Assembly (NCBI GenBank): GCA_007258455.2 | Contig: VDFB02187456.1 | Span: 29,498 to 93,497 of the forward strand | Reading direction: 5' to 3' | DNA length: 64,000 nt | Source: Sequoia sempervirens | Lineage: Eukaryota > Streptophyta > Pinopsida > Cupressales > Cupressaceae | Part shown: positions 11,580-25,100 of the stretch, piece after piece | Position numbering within the stretch: the first letter of the stretch is position 1 | Layout: every line of letters begins with the position of its first letter | Position numbers and translations under genes: made by a program | Notes under the pieces: model-generated | Seen by the model: the letters and a program-made list of their open reading frames with translations, nothing else | What the model was told of the DNA's origin: nothing | The model's database searches: none

Positions 11580-12065
11580 GTCAAATTGACTATGTGATTC
11601 CATCCCACATTCAATTTGCAAGGAGCATACAGTCCTTATTAGAATATCTCGGCATTACATAAATTTTACATGGTGGAATGCTTACATATGTCAAGGGGGT
11701 CATATTGGTTCCAACTCAAGTTCCTTATGTTTCATGATTCTATCTACATCAACTTTGCATAGTGTCATGCTTGCATATGTTGTGTCACACTAGCTCCAAT
11801 TCCATGATGCATTATATTCTATACCAAGTTAATATGGTGTCAAGGGTGCACATGTTGGGCCACACAAGTACTAACTCATTGATTGCCTTATGTCTCATGA
11901 TTCCATTTATATCAACATTATAAGGTGGTCATGTATACACATTGTGGGAGCCACACTAGTTCCAAATACATGATTCCCATATGTGTCATAATCCCTTCTA
12001 CACCACTTACCATGTGTACACTTTGTAGGGGCTACACTATTTCCAACTACAAAATGCCATATACA
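11580..12065 (+). repeat. Degenerate tandem repeat of roughly 85-105 bp
   Basis: Successive segments share the word order CATGATTCCAT...ATCAAC...GTGTCATGC...CACA.GTTG.G.CACACTAG.TCCAA.T. Copies are centred near 11,680, 11,770, 11,860, 11,950 and 12,040. Units differ by many substitutions and small indels. Short open frames here are incidental. Confidence 0.5.
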
Positions 12066-13191
12066 CCATGGCACAATCACATCAACTATCACATCATATT
12101 ACAAGTTTTTCTTCACACATGTTGAATAAAATGATTGATGATTATGGTTATTTTTGTACTTGCCCCTCCTCATGTCCTTTTCTTCCATCATCATGCCCTT
12201 TGTTGCCCCTCATGCACTTTTTTTCCCTCTTCATGCCCTTTGTTTCCCCTCATGCCCTATCATATAACATACCATCAAGTAAACTACAAGGTCAATGTCA
12301 CCAAATGTCTCATCAAAAATGAGAAAACATACAATCACAATGCTCACTTTGAAACAATTGAGAATCAAGAGAAAATTTAGATAGATGTAAAATTCTTTGA
12401 AAGTCTTAAAGATTGATCTTTAAAACTTAGATATTGATTCATAATTATTATTTCTAGTTGATGATATTTAATGCCTCCTTATGACCAAATCTTGTGGCTT
12501 GGACATGTTAAAAGGAATTAACCAAAACGTTGGGACACTAACTCCCTCATGATGCTTCACTTTATTCTCATTCACATGCATCTTCTAGCTTTGTTTACTT
12601 CCACTCTCAGTCCCCCCCAGTCTATAATCATACACCCACTTCTTCCCTTACCCTTCGTGCATCAACTCATCTAGTCCTAAATAAACCAATAGTCACCCAT
12701 TAGGTGGAAAGAATTGATGGCCTATCACTTGAATGTTGGATGAATCTGAATTCATGCCTAAAATGTAGCAGCTCCCTAGGATCACTATGTAGATGCTTAC
12801 TTAGAAACATAAGGATAGAACTCATTGTGTAAGAGACAAGTCCTTAATATGGTAGTTAGCACAAAACATACATAATCAGTCTTTTACATTTGAAATAAAT
12901 TCACTAGTGATACACAACATAAATGAAAGAAATCTAGACTACTATTTAGACTACTTGTAACATAGATGGTACTATTTGGTTCAATGAGGATTAGAAGGAG
13001 TTTTAAGGAGAACTCTCAAAGAGCTATAAAGAGTTTTAGAGTCCATAATTTTTACCTTGAGCCAAGTGCATAGTTTTAGGATTGTGCTTGTTCCATTCAC
13101 ACATGCCCATGTGCATAAAAACCCTTCGCTTCCCTTTGTTTGTCCTTCCCATTCATCTCTACCCTTTGTTTCCCTATGACATTCTTGACAA
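12066..13191. other. Anonymous DNA with pyrimidine-rich short repeats
   Basis: At 12,165-12,260 the words CATGCCCTTTGTTGCCCCT and relatives repeat about five times on the plus strand. Related words appear again near 13,105-13,170 and 13,505-13,545. No gene is recognised. Confidence 0.45.
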
Positions 13192-13407
13192 ACTTATAAC
13201 AATCCTAAGACAAGAGTGACAATTATATGAAAATTATGATAGTCCTAAGAGACCTATGGTAGTCCTAAGAGACTTGTGATATTTTTAAAAGACCTATCAT
13301 AATACTAAGAAAATAATGACAGTATTTAGAGACCTGTGACGGTCCTTAGAAACTTATGTTAGTCCTAAAAAACTTATAGAAATCCTAAGATACCTATGGT
13401 AGTCCTT
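13192..13407 (+). repeat. 20-bp minisatellite, about 10.8 copies
   Basis: The units follow one another in an exact 20-bp frame, with a consensus close to ACCTATGGTAGTCCTAAGAG. Boundaries fall at 13,192, 13,212, 13,232, 13,252 and so on to 13,392, with no indels between units although bases differ. The array ends in a T-rich run. Confidence 0.85.
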
Positions 13408-13754
13408 TTTTTTCTCATTCTTTGTGCCCTAATGACACCACTTCTCTATGTTTTTTATTGGAATACCCTACAAAACTAAAAAACATAGTTTTATAAACAT
13501 TTAGTCCCTCTTCATGCCCTTTTTGGCCCTTTGTTTGTCATGTTTGAACATATAGCCTCTCACTTACTATCAAACCTGCAACTCCTTTCATTTGGTTGCC
13601 CTTTGATTGTCAAATGCCTCTTTGGACTATCATATATTGTACATCATAATTTTATGACTAATTTCATATTTGTGTAAGATATTTCTTTACTCTATAGTAC
13701 CATGATGGAACTAATCTTTATCTCTTTTTGGTGATACAAATACTATTCTTCATC

Positions 13755-14540
13755 ATGCCAAATAAATAATCAAGGAAACATCATCTAACATCGGACAAGA
13801 AGGAAGCACTAAATGTAAAGAAAAGAAAGGAAATGAGGCAACTTCATGAAAGAAGGAAATTGAACATGATAGTAGAATACATGCCAATTCAAGAGGAACA
13901 TGTACCATCGATGAGAGATATGGAATTGACAACACAAAGGTAACAAATGTAAAACCTTTGTACAATGAGAGATTTGAATCCCATAGTTGGAGACACATCA
14001 TCTACCGCAAGTCAAGATGGAGGGACACCATCTACCACATCTCAACTTGAAAGTACATCATCACTCACATGTGAATAAGGATGTATGCCATATTTCCAAT
14101 CTCAAATTCAAGGTACGTCATCTATTCCATCTCTGGTTGAAGGTAGGCCATCTATCCCATCTCATTTAAATATGATGAAATTCTCAATGTTGAGGAAAAT
14201 TTACCTTTGAGAACACCTCCTAGAATTTTGCGTAGAAAGACCAAGTTTTTTATTGATATTGATGAGAATATTTTGTAGCCAATAGATGATTAGATTCCAA
14301 AATGTACTTGTAGAAAATATGCTAATAAGATTTGGAGATTGTTCTTTGAAAAATTAAATTAAACCACAAGATGTCAACTATTTTTTGAAATGATGAGAAA
14401 TCTAAAGTATAGGTCAATTATGAAGGTTCTTGGGTTGAGAACATCAGAAGCTTCAAGTCAAAAATATATTGTGAAGAATCTAATGAGTGCATATGAGAGT
14501 GTTCACCTCATGCACCAAAGATTGTAATGTCACACGATGT
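13755..14540 (+). pseudogene. Probable N-terminal part of a decayed DDE-like transposase gene
   Basis: From an ATG at 13,755 one frame reads through a basic segment (DKKEALNVKKRKEMRQLHE) and a Ser/Thr-rich repeat (13,989-14,168). After a small frameshift near 14,170 it gives ENLPLRTPPRILRRKTKFF. Several stops interrupt it. It lies 5' of, and on the same strand as, the transposase part at 15,771-17,990, with a copia-type LTR between them, so I infer one split gene. No conserved domain is recognised in this N-terminal part alone. Confidence 0.45.
13989..14168 (+). repeat. Six 30-bp coding-phase tandem repeats
   Basis: Six units of exactly 30 bp start at 13,989, 14,019, 14,049, 14,079, 14,109 and 14,139. 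In the frame of the surrounding pseudogene each encodes ten residues of the type G-x-T-S-S-T-x-S-Q-x. Length is conserved in codon multiples, which suggests expansion while the frame was still translated. Confidence 0.8.
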
Positions 14541-14593
14541 TTTATTACATCAACAATAGTAAGTAATCAAAAAAATAAATCTCGTCTCATTAG

Positions 14594-15707
14594 TGTTGAG
14601 AAAAAGGTGTCTCAAACTTACTAGTTAAGGCTCTCTAAAATCAAGAAAACACTTAGAAGTCTTGCAATTTCAAAGTTCAAAGTTTTAGCTTGTTGCTTAC
14701 CAATTGCATGGTAAAAACCCTAGAAGTTATGCAGGTAATCGGGAATCGATCTTCAGGCTTATTGCTTATCGGATGTAGTTGAAAATGACTTAGTAAAGTT
14801 GAAGACTTTCAATAATCAGACTTCAGAATTTCATTGTATGCTTTACTAGTGTATTCTGTGGTATAAGGTATAGAGAAACCTCAAGTCCCAACCCACAAAA
14901 TGACTTCATTATTCAGTCTTTACCGCAGTACCACAAGGTGCAGCTAAGAGGGGTGTGGGCTGGTGGTGTTACCTGCCATTCTGCGGTGATCTTCACCAGT
15001 CTATGCAGGTGTGTGGGGCCATACCACCACCCCGCAGCAATCCATGAAATGGCTGGAAGTAGGGCGGGGGTTCTCCCACCACCCCACAATGGTCTAAGAG
15101 ATAGCTTGCAATAGTGCGGGGAAAAGTTAGTAACCTACAATCCCGCGATGACTTGTAATGTAGCTTGTGGTATGGTGGTGAACCTGCTATCCCATGAAGG
15201 TCAATCTAAGTGGTTGTGATGTTGTGGTGGTCAGATGGAATGGTAGAAGCAAACCACAATCCTGTGGCTAGTCAACTAAGGCCTTGTGGTATTACAGTTA
15301 AGATTGGGAATGACGGGTAAAGATGGTTAAGTTGTTCATGACCGCTCGTTTGTTATGGAAGTTGGAACACTGATTTTCCTAAAACATTTGTGAAGTATGT
15401 ATTGAATTTTGCAGTGCATTGGGTTGAGTGTGAGTTGAAGTATGGTCAAAGTGAATGTAATGAAGTGTTGCCAAGCTCATTCTAGAAAAGCACCTGAAAG
15501 AGCATAGCTCTGAACTTGTATGTAATATTTGTTTTATTGTAATACAAGAGATATTTTCTTTGGTGTGTGGTTTTTTTCTCGAAAGGGTTTTCCCACGTAA
15601 ATCTTGTGTGGATATTTTATTTTTCTATTCATGTTTTTAATATGTGCATCTTAAATGAACTATAATTGTAAAGTTTTGGAAATATTTTCTATATCTCTCT
15701 CCTAAAG
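14594..15707 (+). mobile_element. Ty1/copia-type solo LTR (end uncertain)
   Basis: The segment opens with TGTTGAG. Near its 3' side it carries the block TTTTCTCGAAAGGGTTTTCCCACGTAAA... (15,575-15,605), a U5-type signature common in plant Ty1/copia LTRs. Before that lies ATTGTAATACAAGAG. ATTAG occurs just before the start (14,589-14,593) and again at 15,708-15,712, a possible 5-bp target duplication, though the inferred end lacks the usual CA. No coding sequence lies inside, so a solo LTR fits best. It separates the two halves of a transposase pseudogene. Confidence 0.5.
14890..15310 (+). repeat. GC-richer degenerate repeat of about 60 bp inside the LTR
   Basis: Words of the type CCCGCAATGG, CCCACAATGG, CCCGCGATGA, CCCATGAAGG and TGCGGTGATC recur roughly every 60-65 bases, each followed by GTGGTGG or GTAGC-like words. 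The stretch is visibly richer in G and C than its surroundings. Similar CCCGCA words are spread through 46,600-48,500. Confidence 0.45.
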
Positions 15708-15770
15708 ATTAGCATTTGAAAGGCATTTCTGCACTTTGTTTTCCTTTCAATTAGAAATAAAAGTCAAGCA

Positions 15771-17990
15771 TTGAGAATAAATAGAAACACATTATTGAGA
15801 TCCGTTGAAAGGAACCAAATAATTGAGGACACTAATGATAATGAATTATGGGAATTATCGAGGAGACTACCACGAAAAGATAAACCAATTGTTCAAACAT
15901 TGATATCCCTAATTAAAGAATTTTGGAAGAATAACACAAGTTCATCTCTGAATCAAAGAGATTTGGTAAGAAGGATAATTGGTAGTCGAAACCATGAGCC
16001 ACATCCAAAGCATTTTTTGGATATGACTCAAACACAATTTTTTGGTAAATTTCTAGAGATGTATCCTCAAGCTAAAATTTGTCAAATATTTTTTGAAATT
16101 CTAAAGCCTTTCTATGTCAAAATAAATCACACATGCACTACTTATTGTTGTAGATTACATATTTAGTTTTCTAACCATTTTGATTTTTATTGACGTATAT
16201 GTTTATATTTGCATACTAACAATGTTTTTCAGTTTTGTGGCATACATGTCCCACCTACATCTTCAAAAGATTTCATATCAACAATTTTATGTGAAAGAAA
16301 GGTCAATATTCTATAATAAATTATGCTTGGATGACACATGTACGCATTACGATGTCTTGCAACGTATGCCAATATGTGAACATATGGAAAGTGCACATAT
16401 GATTGGAAATGAACTAGTAGAATTTGGTAAGTATAAGACAGTGGCCTACAATACAAAAGATGGTAAAGAAGCAAAAAGGTGTGATTTGGTTATTCAGAAG
16501 ATTCTAGTGTATTATTTTATGTCTATATTTTATGACAGTATAGTGTATGAGTATGCAAGGAATACCCATAGATCTCGATGGTTGGACTTTCAATTCAAGT
16601 TATGCAAGGAAACATTTCCATTTGGTAGCATTATTTCAATTGTTGACTTTGCAGAGAACTACAGTCTACAGCCACAACTTGAGGTGCAATCACAATATTA
16701 CAACTCCACACAGGTTGCTATATTTGTGCACATAGCATTCATTCATGCTAGTGACAATACAAAGGATGATAGAAAGATCATAAGGGAGTATCATTTTTAT
16801 AGAAGTGATAATCACACGCATTCTATAGAGTTCATGCAGGGTTGCTTTCAAGTGTTCTACCATGATTTGGCTAGAAGGGGTATATCATTCCATTAGCATA
16901 TCATAAGGTCAAATAATTATGCATCACAATTCAAGAACTCATGAATATTATATTGGTTGAGTAGGATGCATAATATTATAGGTGTTCATCATATGTGGAA
17001 ATTTTGTGAGGTCGGGCATGGAAAAGGGGATCATAATGGTGCAGGAGCATGTATCAAAAGAGCCATAGCATGAGAATATTTAAAGTATAAAGACAATACA
17101 AAGTTGACATATGTGAAATCAATCATCGAGTGGTGTGATGCTTCGATGGGTCTAGGTAATGAAGGTAAGTCTTCAGTTCGTAGATTTTTTGGTTGATAGA
17201 TGATACTAACATTGAAAAATATAATAATTGTTTTACACAGACAGGACCAAGTGAGCTACACTCTTTCAAAAGCTCTAATTTAGGTTCATGGACTATCCAT
17301 ATGCGAAAGATGGCATGCTTTTTTTCTCCATGTACAGTTCAAGCCTAGAATGAGTGTGAGTCAAAGGAGTGGGTTGATGAATTGTGGTTAAGATGTCTAA
17401 GCCCACTTGACATGTATTGGCTCCCAACGGTGCTACAAATAACACAAATGGAATCATTGGTTTACTTTGATCACATCTCAAATCTAGTTCAACCAATTAA
17501 TATATCTACTTGTATAATTTTTTTAATTCCTAATGTTATCTTACTTTGTAGTGTTTTTGTAATGTTGACTAAATTCATCTAATTTGATGCATATATCAGT
17601 GCAGGGCATGTCTATGCAGTTATTGTAGATGAAGATAATGAAGAGGGAACAAATTATTACTTGTGTCATTGTGTCGAGGCTAAAAATAAATTGGAGGCTC
17701 TGGTTAAAAATGGAGAAAATATTGAATACCCTATAGGATCGGTGGTTGTTACTGGAACATGGTTTAGAAGGTACCTAGTTAAGAATTCTCCAGTTTGGTT
17801 GTTTCAAGACTTTGACACACATTGGAAGATTCTTCATTACTCAAACCTTATCATGGCATCCAATGTTCATTTGATCAAATATGGGGGTATACCTTTGAAC
17901 AAGAACTTGTGGAAGGTGCATGAGTCTGGCCATGAGGCAATACTTGATACAATAAAGAGTAGAGCAGACCCGGATGGTTTGTTGGATTAA
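15771..17990 (+). pseudogene. Decayed transposase of an uncharacterised DDE-like plant family
   Basis: Three frame segments form one protein. First (15,771-16,166): KEFWKN, DMTQTQFFGKF and the Cys cluster TYCCRLH. Second (16,240-17,164): VDFAENYSLQPQLEVQSQYY, then EYHFY and FYHDLARRG. Past stops it continues into ASQFKNS, YWLSRMH and GHGKGDHNGAGACIKRA. An intron-like GTAAGT...ACAG interval (about 17,165-17,244) leads to a third part ending at 17,990 with YPIGSVVVTGTWF. I recognise the FAENYS, QFKNS and GHGKGxHxGAGA block order from uncharacterised transposase-like plant proteins, where the central block normally contains an SDG motif; here that site reads RSNNYASQFK, so the acidic residue looks lost. 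The superfamily name is uncertain. It is not functional. Confidence 0.6.
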
Positions 17991-20083
17991 TTTTTAAGTA
18001 TGTACATTTAATTTGTAAAGTCATGTTATTGATCACTTTTTTTGAGGCATTCTTTCATAGATTTAAAATTCTTCATTCTAACTCAATCTAACATAATCCA
18101 TATGTTTCATTTTTGACATTAATCATGAATAAAATATAAAACTATTTGTGTTTCTATCTTTTCAATATTTATTTTGATATTATTGTATTGCAATTGATAG
18201 TTATACATTTCATTGTCACATTTCAACTTTACTTTTGTTTTCGATGCATATTTCATATGGCATAGGAAGGACTTACTGCCCCTCTTTAACTTCAATTTTC
18301 TCATTTTCTTGTTGTTGCATTTTTACACACATGCAATGAATAGAGGGAAGATTATATGCATATTTATGGTAGGTCTATTTAAAGTGGTGCATAGTGGACT
18401 TTGTTGTGATAAAAATTACATTCACTATCTTTTGTTGTGTTTGACTATCAAGTCAAAATGAGACCAAAATGAACTGTCAATATCCCTATTGAATCTCTTC
18501 ATTCAATTCAGTTTGGAAAACATAGTAGAAGGGTTACACTGATGGAGATAAATATCATAACATTAGTAGTAGGGAATCATAAGGAATTAGTATTAGATTT
18601 ATGAGGAGAAAATTATTAAGGTTTGAATGATAGTTATGAGAGGGAAGTTATATTATAGTTTAAAATGAAAATCTTGAAGATAAAGGCAAGAGAAAAATGT
18701 TTTTCATAATACACCTCTCCAATTATCTTTCCTTCACTCTTGCATTCCTTGAAACAGAAAGGGATATGTATAGATATTGGAGATTATAGAAATTTTGGAA
18801 ACATAAATTTGAATGCACCCTCTATCTCTAGGATGACTAATTAGTAAGGTTTCCCTCAATATTTGAAGGTATGAAACATGAACATGGAAGACTATCACCT
18901 TATAATCCCTTCCTTGTGGCATCATTATCCAATTATGATCTTTTGTAGGTCTTCCCTCATAATCTCAAGATCCCTGTCCTCTGTGCTTGATATGATTTAA
19001 ATTTTATTGTGCTTGCATTGTGCTTTAAAATTGACTATTCATTATCACTATGGCTCATTGTATGGATTGTCCTCATGAATGGATTATGCTTTGCCCTTTT
19101 TGTCAGGGACTTTTTTAGTGGTGAATCTTCGCCAATTAGTGAATAGTTCATATCGTCTAAGTCAAATTTGGAGAATAAATCGCAACCAACAGGATGGCCA
19201 AATTTCCCAAATTTAAAGAATTATCGGTCCAATGCATTTCCATTTTCCACCAATTTATTGTATGAGGCACATTTAAGTAATATTTTTTCCATAAAAAACT
19301 ACGCGTTTCAAAAGGATTGATTAATATTTTTGCCAGGAATCTTGAAAGCATGTATTAAATCACCTACATATTGTCCAATACTATTAAAACAGCATTATGT
19401 ATCAGGATGCATTTTACCAACATCATTAAATGTTCACTATGCGTGAGGACCCATTTTTCAAATTAAAATTTACAAATAGTTGCTTATGAGGACCCATTTC
19501 ACCAATAACATTAAAACATAATTACATTTGAGGACATATTTTTCCATTTACCATGACACCTCCATGCTAACCGTAGGGCCATAAGCGCCCTGAAAATTAC
19601 AATGTATGTGTTTCATCGAGGTTTGATTCGCCCAACACTTAAATGTATTGTTGTATAATCACATGGGATTTTCCAAATTTTTACATACCATTTAAAAATC
19701 CCACGAAATTTATGAAATATGGATTGATATAAATACAATTGAAACTATGATTTATTCTTGCACATTTTGTTCATCTTTGAACTTGTAAGCTCTTAATTCA
19801 AAAGTTGGACTTAGAACCTTGATCGTAGGCAAGTTACAAACTTACAACACGGGCATTCTTGCATTAACGAATAGCAAGTCAGTGAAAACCTAAATGTAAG
19901 TGATCATTTCTTCATAGTGATATAATATTTTTTTATCTCTTTTCCATTCATGCTTCAATATTAAAGATAATATTGAGTAGGGAAGGGGATCTATATTCGA
20001 TGCTTCAACAACCATAGGCTTATTTGTTGTTGGGACAAGGGCCTAGATTGCAAGGGCTTCCCAATGTGGGTTGAACCCTGATC
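17991..20083. other. Anonymous AT-rich DNA with a weak repeat
   Basis: No coding frame is recognised. Around 19,395-19,550 the word GAGGACCCATTT and close relatives occur three times at about 50-60-bp spacing, with intervening AACATTAAA words, suggesting a short decayed tandem repeat. Confidence 0.4.
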
Positions 20084-20658
20084 CTAACAATGCCATCTTT
20101 GCTTCCTCTTCTGTGGAAAAAACTTTTTTTTCCTAATAGTATCAAAGACAATTGTAGAAGCAATGTCCCATTTAGGGAGAAATAGCAATCCACTATCTTG
20201 CACTATTCTTCTCCCTTCTTTAGGAATGATTTTTTTGGACTCAAAATTCATTTTTTTCCTTACCTTTGTAGCTACTTCATCATAATTTTCTCTAGGCACA
20301 TCTACTTGTGCCAACTGAACATATACTTCATCATATTTGCTTTTATGGTGAAAAAGCTCTTCAATTTTATTGAAAAGTGTTGCATCCACCATTACTGCTC
20401 ACTCGCACAAAGAAGAAAATCTCCAGCTACCCATTAACTCAATTTTGAACATGATTCGTTGATCTCATGGTGATATGGATCTTTGGATGGCTCAAATTGA
20501 GTCAAGTTAGTTTGAAAAATCTGACCTTCATTCACCTCAATATTGATCCAATAGAATATTTCCATGTGGAGAAGCTCCTCCATGTCACCATGGGCCCTAA
20601 TTCCTTTAAGAATCATTGAAAAGGGTGATGTTTCAATCCCTCGCATCCCTGCATTCAT
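20084..20658 (-). pseudogene. Degraded minus-strand coding remnant, family unknown
   Basis: Two overlapping-frame segments (20,658-20,434 and 20,392-20,084) have protein-like composition: MEELLHMEIFYWINIEVNEG, and a charged stretch with KVRKKMNFESKKIIPKEGRR. They sit in different frames, so a frameshift separates them. I do not recognise the family. It may be a separate piece of the transposon-borne gene types seen at 22,164-25,918 and 42,302-46,464, on the same strand. Confidence 0.3.
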
Positions 20659-22163
20659 GCATTATGAAAAAGATCAAAGGTTGCGGGATTGTAGGGAGTG
20701 CCACCAAGTGTTGCCACGTGTCCAACATGTGCACTAGTTAATCTCCCAAGCATCCACCCACACTTAGGAAAATTTTACCATATACTTTAACCTTTTGTAA
20801 CTTGAACGGTTGAGATCATATCATCTTCATCACTATTTTACCAGAAAATGGCAATGTGCACTCAGATACACATTTTAATCCTCCATATGATGCCTTTATA
20901 TTTAACAAAATATTTCATTTGCTATAATGGTCCTCTAGACGACCAATATTTTGCCACTTGTCAATCCCCCACACCGCCACATTCATCTAAGATCCTTTGA
21001 AACAGCCCCTCCGGGATTGTGGGGAACAGTCATGATTGTGCCACATGGTACCATAAGACCCTTTAGCTTATGGGCCTACCACCAACACTTTCCAAAATCT
21101 TGTAAGGTCTACCTTAAAAGCTAGACATGTGGCATCCTCCTACATCCCCATGTTCTTCTTTATGTGAATATTTTATTCATGTCGTATGGTGGGGAAAAAT
21201 GAGATTTGAACATGTATTATGTGAGACCAGGCCGAGCTTTACTTAAAGAGTTAATTAAGCACATGCTCAAAGCTTTCACTTAAAATGGGGCCACTTCGCC
21301 AGGTTATCATAAGACTTAGACTTAATTTAATTCAAACCTAGGATGCAAAACATTAGACATGATGTATAAAACTTTCATAACCCATGAGACTTAATATTTT
21401 AACCAAATATTTCAAACAAGACATGACCGGTAAGACTAGAAAGTTAGGGCTAGTGACAACATGACTACAAAGACCTAAGTCATGACTTAAGGAACTGGGA
21501 ACAGGTAACATCAAGTCAACGATTGATTATAAGAAAAGGCTACGGGTTTAACATTGTTATGGTTTAAAGAGGGTTTTAGCCCTTGGGTGTACCCTAATGC
21601 ATGAATTTATGCATCATATTGAATAAATTAATGTACTATTATTTTCCACTATTTCAAATTTCAAATGTGGAATCTAGATTTTGAATTTTAACTGTTATCT
21701 AGGGATTTAACAGTTTCTAGGTATTTAAATTTTATACTGCATTTTATATTTCAAACTATAGTTGATATTTTATATTGTATTCCATGAAATTATGCATCAG
21801 ATTGAATAAATTAACATATTATTAATAATTTCATATTTTAATTGTATTAAACATGTACTCAGTGATTCATCACTCAACTCAATGCTTAATAACATATTGA
21901 CAATAGTAGCATATACAAAAATGAATATCAATAATCATTTAATGTGTATCTAGTAGTTGAAACCAGAGTTTTTCTTCAATTGAGAAAATAAATAATACAG
22001 ATAATTGAAAACATTACTGAATTTGAGTTTTTTATTGATTTTCAAATGAAGGAATACATAGAGGTAATACAAAATATTGCTCAAAGACATCTACACAGAG
22101 CTGAGTTGGAACTTGGAAACTCATATTATCAAATCATTCTATCAATTTTTCTAGCAACTTCCA
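20659..22163. other. Intergenic or LTR-like DNA, no gene seen
   Basis: The words GGGATTGTAGGGAGTGCCACC (near 20,680) and GGGATTGTGGGGAACAGTCA (near 21,013) are similar and about 330 bp apart, which hints at repeated promoter-like or LTR sequence. No coding frame is recognised. Confidence 0.35.
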
Positions 22164-25100
22164 CTATTGAGTTGATGGAAGTTCAATTTGTTCTAATTGA
22201 TGTTGTTTGACTTGAAAATTTGTTAACAATTCATGATTGAAATTGGAACTTGACTTGAATGTTTCAGTCAAAGTTGAATTCAAGGTTATTAGTGGTTTGA
22301 TGGAATCCAAATAGTTTGCCTCATCTGGGTTCTGAGGAAACTGGTCCAAATCAATATTCCTTTCATCCTCCATCTTCTTTTTGAAATCATCCTTTCCAAT
22401 GAATCGCTCAATTGTGTCAAAAGCCTCTGGAAAACCAAGCTCTATCAATTTCCTTACCTTTTCATCTAGCTTCATCTTTTTTGCAGCTAGATCCAGAAAT
22501 TCCTTTGTTTCATGCATTCTCAAACACTTTTGAATGATATATGACAACTTCATTGAGGCATCAATTTGATTATTAATTCCTTTTGATTTCAATTCATTGT
22601 CACTAGCTTTGTAGACTGATTGTTGAATTTGATTTGCAATTTTTTCTATTGTCATCAGTTTTTTGTTTTCCATTAAATATTTCTTTCAAGATTCATATAA
22701 TGTAGTATCATAGCATCAATCAATTGAAATAATTAACAAAAATGATCAATCCTCTGCATTATTTCCTCCCAATTTTTTTGTTTCATATGCCTCATTGTTT
22801 CTCTACAAAATGTAGTTAACTTATTTTGACAAGACTTTTTTTTATTTTTTTATTTTCTCAACTCTGTCGTCAATCTTTCACTTTTTTTCTCTCTTCCTCC
22901 AATTTTTGTTCTCACTATTGATTTTTTTCAAGTGATTTTTTCCTCATATTTATTTTTTCTCTCATCTAACCTTTTCTTCAATTCATTCAATTCCACCTTT
23001 GTTTGTTTATCCTCTATGCTTGTAAATATACATGTAGATTTCTTTATTCTTTTTTCTAATTGATTGGTCTTGTTATCTACTACTTTCCTCTTTGCTTTCT
23101 CATTTTCTAGGTCTATCTATAACTTCTTGATTTGAATCTGCAACCTTTTTTTCTCTCTTGCTTTAGCAATGATGTGTACACCAATTCATTGTTCTTCTTT
23201 GATATATTAATTTTGTTATATTTTTTGTATCTAGAAAAATCCAATTGGAAACTACTCACCTAAAATTCAAAGTGATCCATCTAATTTTATGGTTTATTTT
23301 GAGCTATGGGAACAAAAAACACGTACTCCATGATTTCTTTATTTGGGTCAAATGTGGTTAATATCCTGGTTGTTGCAGAATCTGAATTTAGAGTAGACAA
23401 ACTCTCTATTAGTTGCTTCCTTTCTTTTTTATACAATTTTGATTTCTTTTTAAACTCATCATTGTAATCAAAACCTAGGGACACAAAAATAATGGAATGC
23501 TTGAATGGTGAAGTACAAGGAGTACTTGTGATTGCTATTGTAGCCACACTAATTGGAGGAGTGCCTGGAAATAACTCCTTTGGGGTGGAACTGGTAATTG
23601 GACTTGGACAAGTGTCATAATCCTTTGCCTCTTTAGTATGCCTTGATCATTGGGTGTTTGTGTAGTATCTTGTATTGGTATTGTTGGCCTCTTGTGTGTA
23701 ATTTATTTTTGTAGCACATGTTGACCACTACTAGTACTACTACTCATACCATCATCACCAGTGGCAATGCCAGTTGCACTAGTTTCTCCACCATGAGCAT
23801 GTCCTAGTTGTGATTGTATCTGACCATGAGGATAAGGATTTGAAGTTGTAACAAAATAAATTGTTTCAGTTGTACTTGTATGCCCTTGGTCTATTTTATC
23901 TGCTCTAAGGCCTTGTTTATCAACCAATTTTCTAGGGACTACCTCCATTGTCATCCAAACACCTTCTCCTTTGGACCCCAAAGGACCACCTTCATCATTT
24001 TTTTGGCTATGGTTGCACCTGAATTATATGTTTGTTTTGTGGTCTCACTTAAACCAGATTTGACTTTACTTGCATATTTTACACTTTTTTCTTCCCTATC
24101 ATCATCACATTCATCATTAGTTTCTTCATATTCATTGGGATGCTCTATATTCCACAAATTGTTGAACTCGATATCTTCTTTGATCTCTCCAAACTCTACA
24201 CTAGTTTTTGGCTCACCTAGATCCTTCCTCATAGACCAAAAGGTAGAAGTTTTTTATCATGACCAATTTTTTTCTATACAATCCTTATCTAGAGATTCTG
24301 GTATTTTTACTCTACTAGATGGTAGACCACTTTTTTCATAAAAAAATTTGTACCTCCTAATTTTCTTCTGTTGGTGCAATGCCATAATTTTTGCTAACAA
24401 TTGTTCAAAATAATACCTTTCTCGGTAGCAATTTTTTTCATTGCTATTTCGACCTCATCCCAAGAATCCTTGTTTCTCAAGTTTTCAAGCAAGGGTTTAC
24501 TTTTATGTTGAATTCTACTTGCAGCATTCTTATTGGCCATAATCCTTAATTTAATGGTGTCACATGGATCATACTGCTAGTGACAGACAACATCAAATTT
24601 TAAAAAAATTCAAAAGATCATGTGCCACACTAAATCTTTTTCTCTCGAATTTGAACCCTTCATATGAAAAAGGTAAAGAAGGAAATAAGGTCTTCTTTTG
24701 CTAACTAACAAAGTATAGTTAATTAGTACTCTCCATCTTCCTTACATATTCCAATGCAAAAACCCTTTGTCACATGTATTGGAAGTTTTTATGGCTCTAC
24801 TCCTGATCCATAAAATCTTAGCATAGTATATTCTTCCATTAAGTACCGATCAGCCAATTGTATTTCTTTTCCTAGTTGAATGCAATTTCTACAAGACATA
24901 GGAAATCTAGGCATTGGAGTATTTGTAATTGCTTGATATAATGGAGCCAAAAATTAGTCTACAAAATGATTATAGTTCCTTCGAGAATCATGCATCCTTA
25001 TCTTAGTGGTCCAATCATATAGTAGAGTCATTTTCTTTTCATTAACATTTGTATAGGGTTGAATATGAAGCTTGTTTGTCTGAAACATTCCACTAAATTT

